A stretch of DNA of 64,000 bases from Siphonodentalium dalli (lineage: Eukaryota; Mollusca; Scaphopoda; Gadilida; Siphonodentaliidae). The position numbers were made by a program, and so were the translations under genes. The stretch lies in assembly GCA_032622095.1 (NCBI GenBank), contig CP136068.1, positions 188,783,309 to 188,847,308 of the forward strand. Direction: 5' to 3'. Of this stretch, positions 57,541 through 64,000 are shown piece after piece. How positions within the stretch are numbered: position 1 is the stretch's first letter; each line of letters starts with the position of its first letter. The notes below the pieces were generated by a model, which was given only the letters and a program-made list of their open reading frames with translations, did no database searches and was not told the DNA's origin.

Positions 57541-58619
57541 TAAACGCTGACCGACGATGGCCTGGATCGATTGGCTAGATGGCCTGGGTCGATTGCTTTA
57601 GTAGTTTGTATTCATTATGGTACAATTGGGAATACATCTATTGTATATAATGATTAATCTCAATGTCCGTTATGTTTTGAAATGTGTGTGAAAAAAAGCA
57701 TATATATGCAAACGTGATCCATGATGATGTGAGTAATTTCCAGTTCTGTGATCCGTTGATATTCTATTTCTGTGGACGTCATTTTATGTCAGTTTATTCA
57801 GCCTGTTCTCCCGAAAACCCGCACATTATCTGCTTATAATATAACTTGTTTCAGGTAGATAATCTGCTTAGAGTAGCCTCAGTTTGAGTCGATACTGAAC
57901 TGAAAATGAGAGCGTTTTAGTCACATGATGACTGAAAATAACGTCATTGCAGGTGCGTAATGTGCGGACAATGACACAAATAAGCCAACTCACGACTTAC
58001 GTACGCTCTATAACATGTGTTTTCACTGTGGCCCATGCCACACAACAGAATGACGGATATAAGTCCAATAGCTGCTTACTTCAGAATCACACTATGAACC
58101 TATTTCACATCATAGGTCGATTATGTGCGTATTTGCGCGAGGAAAAGTTGGTTTATTGATGTTTGTCGCAGTTGTCCCGAATGAGTTAATGAGAAATTGT
58201 CAGAAAACGCAGAAACGTGTTGATGATATCTCGCCAGCATGGCTTCAGTTCTTATGTTCATTATATCTTGAACTGTAAACAGTTAATAAAATTAAAGTTT
58301 ATCTAATTTCTGACAAGGAGAGGTCTTCAGTCTGTCATAAATGTTGAGTGTCTGTGAGTCACAGCCAGGCCACTGTCCACTGTAAACTGCCTGTGGACGA
58401 CACACATATATGATAACCATTGCATTCTTGGAAAGAGTTAACACCAGGTCGGTGTCCACCACAAACTGCACGTTGACGACACGCATATTTGATTGGTTTT
58501 GTCACGTGAAAGTACGCGGTTTTAAGATTATGTTGATTCAAAAATAATCTGAGCAGTCGTTTGCAGGAGCTGATATAAATGTCTGAGCTGAGATGATTTG
58601 TATGTCATATGTCATATCT
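57541..58619. other. no recognised gene
   Basis: Contains a diverged ~85-bp direct repeat (58365-58500: ccactgtccactgtaaactg and gtgtccaccacaaactgc, with acgacac). No exon recognised. Confidence 0.4.
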
Positions 58620-58624
58620 AAATT

Positions 58625-59290
58625 CCCAGCTGACCAGCTAGATATAATATTGTGACGTATTTATATAAATTCCCAGCTGACAAGCTAGATATAATAGTGT
58701 GGCGTATTTCCATATCTAAATTCACAGCTGACCAGCTAGATATAATATTGTGGCGTATTTCCATATCTAAATTCTCAGCTGACCAGCTAGATATAATATT
58801 GTGGCGTATTTCCATATCTAAATTCTCAGCTGACCAGCTAGATATAATATTGTGGCGTATTTATATAAATTCCCAGCTGACCAGCTAGATATAATATTGT
58901 GGCGTATTTATCTAAATTCCTAGCTGACCAGCTAGATATAATATTGTGACGTATTTCGATCTAAATTCCCAGCTGACCAGCTAGATATGATATTGTGGCG
59001 TATTTTCATATCTAAATTCACAGCTGACCAGCTAGATATAATATTGTGGCGTATATATTTATCTAAATTCTCAGCTGACCAGCTAGATATAATATTGTGG
59101 CGTATTTATATAAATTCCCAGCTGACCAGCTAGATATAATATTGTGGCGTATTTATCTAAATTCCTTCTGACCAGCTAGATATAATATTGTGGCGTATTT
59201 ATCTAAATTCCCAACTGACCAGCTAGATATAATATTGTGGCGTATTTATCTAAATTCCCAGCTGACCAGCTAGATATAATATTGTGGTCT
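58625..59290. repeat. 14-copy tandem array, 46-53-bp units
   Basis: Units contain gctgaccagctagatataat and attgtggcgtattt. Length varies mostly through the tttatat/tttccatat linker. The palindromic ctagatataatat core may form small hairpins. Confidence 0.9.
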
Positions 59291-59619
59291 ATCTCCAGTT
59301 GATAGCTCATTATGGGGTGGACAACCCTTCATACATTTGTATTTATTGGGCTGTTTCTTCATTGTAACAGTTCTTGCTAATGGATGCTCACAATTGTCCA
59401 GCAATTAGATAGTCAATCAAGCGTTTCACTAGTTCATCTCATTCACTTTTTTAAATTGCGGTCATTCCAGTCAATTTGTATACTTTCTGGGAACGCTCTT
59501 CCCAAAATTTCTCTTCAAACATATGATATAGTTCATCTTGTTGACATTGTTGTTATATGATATGCATGATGTGGTGTTGATATATTAGATTCCTTCTGGT
59601 GAGGTACTAACATAACAAT

Positions 59620-60210
59620 TAACCATTTGAGTGCCAGGGGCCGATATTATCGGCCCTAAACCTACACAATAAGTCTGTTAAAGAATATAATAAAATATAT
59701 TAAAATTGTAAAAAAAAAAAATTCAATGGTCGACTCGCATATATAAGAGAATGCATTGGCACAGTGTATATGGGTTGATACAAAAATCGGACCTGGCACT
59801 CAAAGGGTTAAGTATTGTTGTGTATATGTCCATCTAAACTTTCCACATCCGCAGATAGGCTAGGCGTGTAAACCCCTCAGTCCATTTCTATTGAATTACA
59901 TTTTGAAATTTGATGCGCATTGGGTGGATTTCTCTCGTTTGAAATAATTTATTCCATGAGAGTCTCAAGACCGTAAGTTGAAAGTAATGAAAATTAGGTC
60001 TAGTTCTAATAAGACTTATGTGAATCTCCCATAGGGAGCCTTCCATGTGTAAGAGAACATTGACCTAACAATAGTTACATTGACCTTGTAAACCAATAAA
60101 TTCTGTTATATATGCGATGCGCCCCATGGAAGACTCGCATATATAAGAAAATTCACTGGCACATGATCTTTAATGCTGCACCAGCGCGTTCCCGATATTA
60201 AAGAGTTAAT
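59620..60210. repeat. short inverted-repeat element and relative
   Basis: tttgagtgccaggg (59628) and cctggcactcaaaggg (59794) are complementary ends of a ~185-bp element. A relative with cgcatatataag and cactggcaca follows at 60130-60210. Confidence 0.5.
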
Positions 60211-60225
60211 GTTTTTAAAAATGAG

Positions 60226-60540
60226 TCATGACATGACACATGTATAGTATAACTTACAATGACATGCTATTACTGCGTCCTCATAATGCAAACAGTTGTA
60301 TATCCCCCAACCTTGATGTGAACAATCCGAGATTGAATTCTCGTTTCCGGTGCATACCACAGAGTCAAGCAGGATACGTCCTATCCCCTGGCTGTAGGCT
60401 GCTGAAGATCTGGCGACTCCTCCTGTCAATCCCAGCATTCTGTACACGACTTGTGCGTCTGTAACTCTGTATTACCCTAGTTGTCATCGCATAGTGTGCC
60501 CCATTGCCCACCCCATTACAATTCCACTCGTCCGGTTGTT
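60226..60540 (-). pseudogene. SRCR-domain exon, broken
   Basis: The C-terminal half is clear: YRMLGLTGGVARSSAAY, GIGRILLDSVVCTGNE, DCSHQGWGIYNCLHYEDA, then a donor-like GTAAG after the last Cys-containing codon. The upstream half (GQWGTLCDDN) lies in another frame, with a stop between, and the usual Cys of the VVCR position is Tyr. SRCR domains occur in secreted or membrane innate-immune receptors, which are abundant in molluscs. Neighbouring exons are not visible, so this is probably a dead exon. Confidence 0.7.
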
Positions 60541-61671
60541 CCACCATTACCACCAACTAATCGGACAAGAACTGAAATACATGTTAGCCGTGCATGCGAT
60601 TCAACTAGTCTAAGGCCTATACCCACATACGCCATATGCCGTGTAATTATCAAAACACCACCGACGCTATAACCGGGTTGTATTGGTGACGTGGCATCAG
60701 CTACTTATTCCATATTGAAAACAAAATAATGTCAGATTTTCACAGAATAAACGGCATTGCAGGGTGGCCGTTGACGAATAATTAAGATTCTGTGCAAGCA
60801 ATTTACCACCCAACCACTGGGATTCCATACCCGACGACCCAAAGTGACAATTTTACGTTTTTCATGGCATAAACAGCATTGCAGGGTGGCCTTTGACGAT
60901 TAATTAAGATTCCACACAAAAGAACAAGAAGTTTCACATCGGGTGCTGGCATACCCCCATTGTGCACTTCGGGTGCTGGCATACTCCCATTGCGTCAATA
61001 GAAACATGGACAGGACGGAAATCAATTTGAAAAGGATATATGAGCGGACGGATATAAATTCAACATTTTCAGAAGAACGTAGAGGGATAACAACATGCAA
61101 ACAACATAACTGAATTCTCTGTTGAACGTCGTCTGCTCTAGACTAAGTACAAACACATTTGTAGCAGATAGCCGCTGGCTTTATTTGTGACAAGGTGCGA
61201 ACAGACATTCCAGCAACTGCTGTCAGAAACATTTCGTGGCAGACTCCTTTTCATGTTCGTGCCTATAGTATGGCTATTAACCACATACTGTCTTATTTGC
61301 TAATACTGTATACTCATGCATTTGGTAAATATCTTCTCAAACCAAGATTTTCAAACAATTTGATTGAACTGACAGCAGTTTAAAGAAGGCATCCAGGCAT
61401 TAAACGGAGATAAAACCACTGTGTGGAGAAAACAACTCTGAAAGCTGTGAATGCCTTTGCCTGCATACATGTAGAACATCAAACATATACTATTGATAAA
61501 CGTTACATCATATGAATATATAAACACGATCACTATGCATCATACGCGATTAGTTCCAATTCGTAATAATTTGATTCCAGCAATGCACTGAAATCCAAAA
61601 TGAAGTAAAATCTACATAATAAAATATATACACTTCGGTTATTTATCGGTCGGACATATTATAACTGTTAC
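60541..61671. other. no recognised gene
   Basis: Contains a short duplicated block (cattgcagggtggcc at 60757 and 60873) and the tail motif of the 5.6-kb repeat family on the opposite strand (60930-60990). Confidence 0.45.
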
Positions 61672-61680
61672 TTATAATAT

Positions 61681-62615
61681 TAGTCCAAGTCTTCTTGTTC
61701 TAAAACCAGCTAAGATATTGGTATGGCGATTTGCTGGTGTTTAGTCTAAGCCCGCCTGCATAGGCTTCTTATAACACGACTTACGCCCAGGATCTGTGGC
61801 GGGAATTTGTGGTGTATTTTACTCGATTTACCTAAATAAATCAATACATGATGCTAAATACATCGGAAAGAGTGACATCTTATGGTCATAATGGTGTATA
61901 CTAATCTAACTTTCATGTTAAATTACGCATAGATTATTCCGGTTGATTATCACCGACATCGCATTTTGTGACATCGCTGTATATTTTGTTTACGTTTTAA
62001 CCGAAAACCGAAGTCGTACGGAAGAACTCAGGCACATTCCGGAGTTTGTTCTGGCTATACAAACAAAATGGCGGCCCCCATATTATTCTAATGCTCGTAG
62101 TGTTTACACTGTTTTAAACTGTGAGATGGTTGTAATTCCCGCAATTTATTTAATGTATTACATTTATATCTTCAATATTTACTTAATCTATGAATTTATT
62201 TATTTATTGACACGTACAATTACGATTACAATGGATAATTCATCGTTCGTGGTTGATCGAAATTCTACGGAATATTTTCCCCGGAAAATGCCGGACGCAG
62301 TTCGCGAGGTCAACTGAGTTCGCATACTTTTAAAATCATGTAAACATTGCGTTAAATGTCTCTTTTCACATTAAATTACCGCGTTCAAATCACAACTGAT
62401 GTGGGTTTCAGATCAAATAGCATGTCTTCTGCGGAAAATATCCGTTTATTGTCGCAATTGTGATATTCTATTTCATATAATTGTGGTTTTATTTGAGCCG
62501 GTCACTAACGCTTAAGTCGTGTTATAAGAAGCCTATGCAGGCGGGCTTGGACTAAACACCAGCAAATCGCCATACCAATATCTTAGCTGGTTTTAGTACA
62601 AGAAGACTTGGACTA
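61681..62615. mobile_element. 935-bp non-autonomous DNA transposon, Mutator-like by structure
   Basis: The left TIR (61681-61786) and right TIR (62510-62615) are 106-bp inverted copies starting tagtccaagtcttcttgt. TTATAATAT directly flanks both ends (61672-61680 and 62616-62624), a 9-bp target duplication. Long TIRs plus 9-bp duplication fit Mutator-like elements; superfamily is inferred. The open frame inside (61943-62317) has no recognisable domain. Confidence 0.85.
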
Positions 62616-63210
62616 TTATAATATATGATGACTACTCAAGATAAAAAAACGTCTGAAACGTTCTACTTTGTATAAATGACATTGGTATCGGGAAAAACAT
62701 ATACGTGAGTTCCATTTATTTGAAATAATCATGTTCTTTTAATTTAAATTAAATTTAAACAAATCCTTTCGTGTGTTATTTTACTGCATTCGGTGTAAAA
62801 GTCATGTTTATCTCGACCTGACCACGCCGTGTTGTTAAACAAAAGTAAATATGACGATTTCGTTATCAGCACGTTGAAAGAACGGGGCCTGGTGGAACTA
62901 AATGAGTAGGTAATACGCGTTGCACAATCATATATTGACATCATTGTGCACTCTTAAAACTCAAGTGTTATATATACAATACGTTTCAAGATTGTGTACA
63001 GTGACAGCACTCTGACTGTACGAACAACACCCAGACAAGTTTAGAACGATATAGATGTTGGAAATGAATTGTAACAGTTTCATGATTAAGTGTTGGGTAA
63101 ACACTTGGCAGTGTTGGGCTAAACACTTAAAGTTGTTGGCGTAACACCTTTAAAATCTCACTGTTGAATCTGTCCAACAACTCAAAGTACTAATCTTCTG
63201 GAATACATGT

Positions 63211-63507
63211 CAGCAAGGTATGTTTTTTTATCTTCCACATATTATACGTGAGTCATGACTTTACCAGGTTGGAATTGCCACCAATATTGATCAATTGATC
63301 AATTTGAATCTTATTTTATCATTTGCAATAGTGGAATGTGGACTGATTGTCAGTCGTCACTCAGTGGTCAGAAGTTAAATGGCAATTGATAAAACAAGAT
63401 GTAAATTGATCCACTGATCAATATTTGTGGTGATCCCACCATGATCAAGAGTCATGACACATGTAGGGCATGCAGTTGGAGGATATAAAAACCATACCTT
63501 GCTAACA
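63211..63507. mobile_element. ~295-bp foldback MITE
   Basis: cagcaaggtatgttttttta at 63211 and the complementary ataaaaaccataccttgcta at 63484 form the ends. Inner complementarity includes agtcatgact and attgatcaattgatca. ACATGT occurs at both outer edges. Confidence 0.65.
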
Positions 63508-64000
63508 TGTATCGGCCTGATAAAAACTTGGCAGTCAATACAAAGTATAACTCCGTATAGCCAATTCCACAACGAGGCACCAATCAAATGATGTGCTGTA
63601 GAAACGTCATATACTAATTTGCAAGTAAGTGCAATTTCAAGTGTCCCTTATCATCATAGTGTCAATGCTACTCTCACAGTGTGATATTCCGCTGTAAGAT
63701 GCAGCACCTAAGGGTTGGGAAAATGTAAAACTTGGTAGGTGTATCTATTTTAACACTGGAGTTTTTTTTTAGTGTGTACCACTAACAAGTTTGTGTCCCA
63801 GGACAGCTGCTAGAGATGGAATATTCAATCCAGCCTCCGAATTCCATTCGATGTTGTCAAATTAGAAGTAGCATTGAAAGACGTTCGTACCAATAATTGT
63901 TTGGAACTTTTCGTATACCAGGTAATCTATACAAATAAAAATTAATTTTGTTTGCCACTAGTCAGGAGGAGCATAGTCTTTTAGTCCAGTCAATGTAGTG
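63508..64000. other. no recognised gene
   Basis: Nothing supported to the right edge. Confidence 0.4.

Noticed and set aside
61943-62317. 124-codon frame inside the Mutator-like MITE
   Set aside because: Hydrophobic AT-rich frame without similarity to transposases; likely chance.

Overview
Organism. The window looks like nuclear DNA of an invertebrate, most likely a bivalve or other mollusc. It is AT-rich, genes are split by GT-AG introns, and most of it is transposon and tandem-repeat sequence. Arrays of ~160-bp repeats bordered by ACAC/ACGG microsatellites resemble the pearl-type (Helentron-associated) elements known from oysters. I cannot name a species, and I see no complete ordinary host gene, only fragments (BESS, F-box and SRCR exons). 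Layout. 1-3810: inverse-orientation pearl-like arrays. 3810-8370: palindromic elements, a 47-bp x16 array and a 48-bp x6 array. 8369-8749: BESS-domain exon. 9462-13745: ~4.3 kb foldback element with ~690-bp arms. 14552-19740: internal fragment of a Polinton/Maverick (element 1). 20131-24830: palindromic element, direct repeats and a three-exon gene for an acidic nuclear-type protein. 24840-24955: F-box exon. 25372-41717: a 16.3-kb Polinton with ~667-bp terminal inverted repeats (element 2). 42-50 kb: duplicated repeats and a ~190-bp diverged satellite. 50.6-57.5 kb: pearl-like arrays in the opposite orientation to those at the left end. 58.6-59.3 kb: 14-copy ~50-bp array. 60.2-60.5 kb: broken SRCR exon. 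61681-62615: 935-bp MITE with 106-bp TIRs and a 9-bp target duplication. 63.2-63.5 kb: small foldback MITE. The main system. Element 2 has the core set of a self-synthesizing, virus-like transposon: protein-primed family B DNA polymerase (10 exons), HerA/FtsK-type packaging ATPase, DDE integrase with a C-terminal chromodomain, minor capsid candidate and double-jelly-roll-type major capsid protein. It also has genes that are not standard cargo: a TBP-like protein with both TATA-binding half repeats (37339-37872), a protein with two tandem PC4-like ssDNA-binding domains (27011-27490) and a BIR-RING inhibitor of apoptosis (36412-37029). Both elements repeat a TATA-type motif (consensus TTTATAAGG) in front of orthologous ATPase, small-protein and capsid genes. 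My inference is that this lineage may carry its own transcription-initiation factors and a matching late-type promoter. State. Both copies are decayed. Element 1 has lost its termini, integrase and 5' polymerase, its capsid gene has one nonsense codon and its polymerase a frameshift. Element 2 has single-base frameshifts in polymerase, integrase and capsid 5' regions and a nonsense codon in a small gene. Some frameshifts lie in homopolymers and could be assembly errors. The lesions are located below but not repaired.
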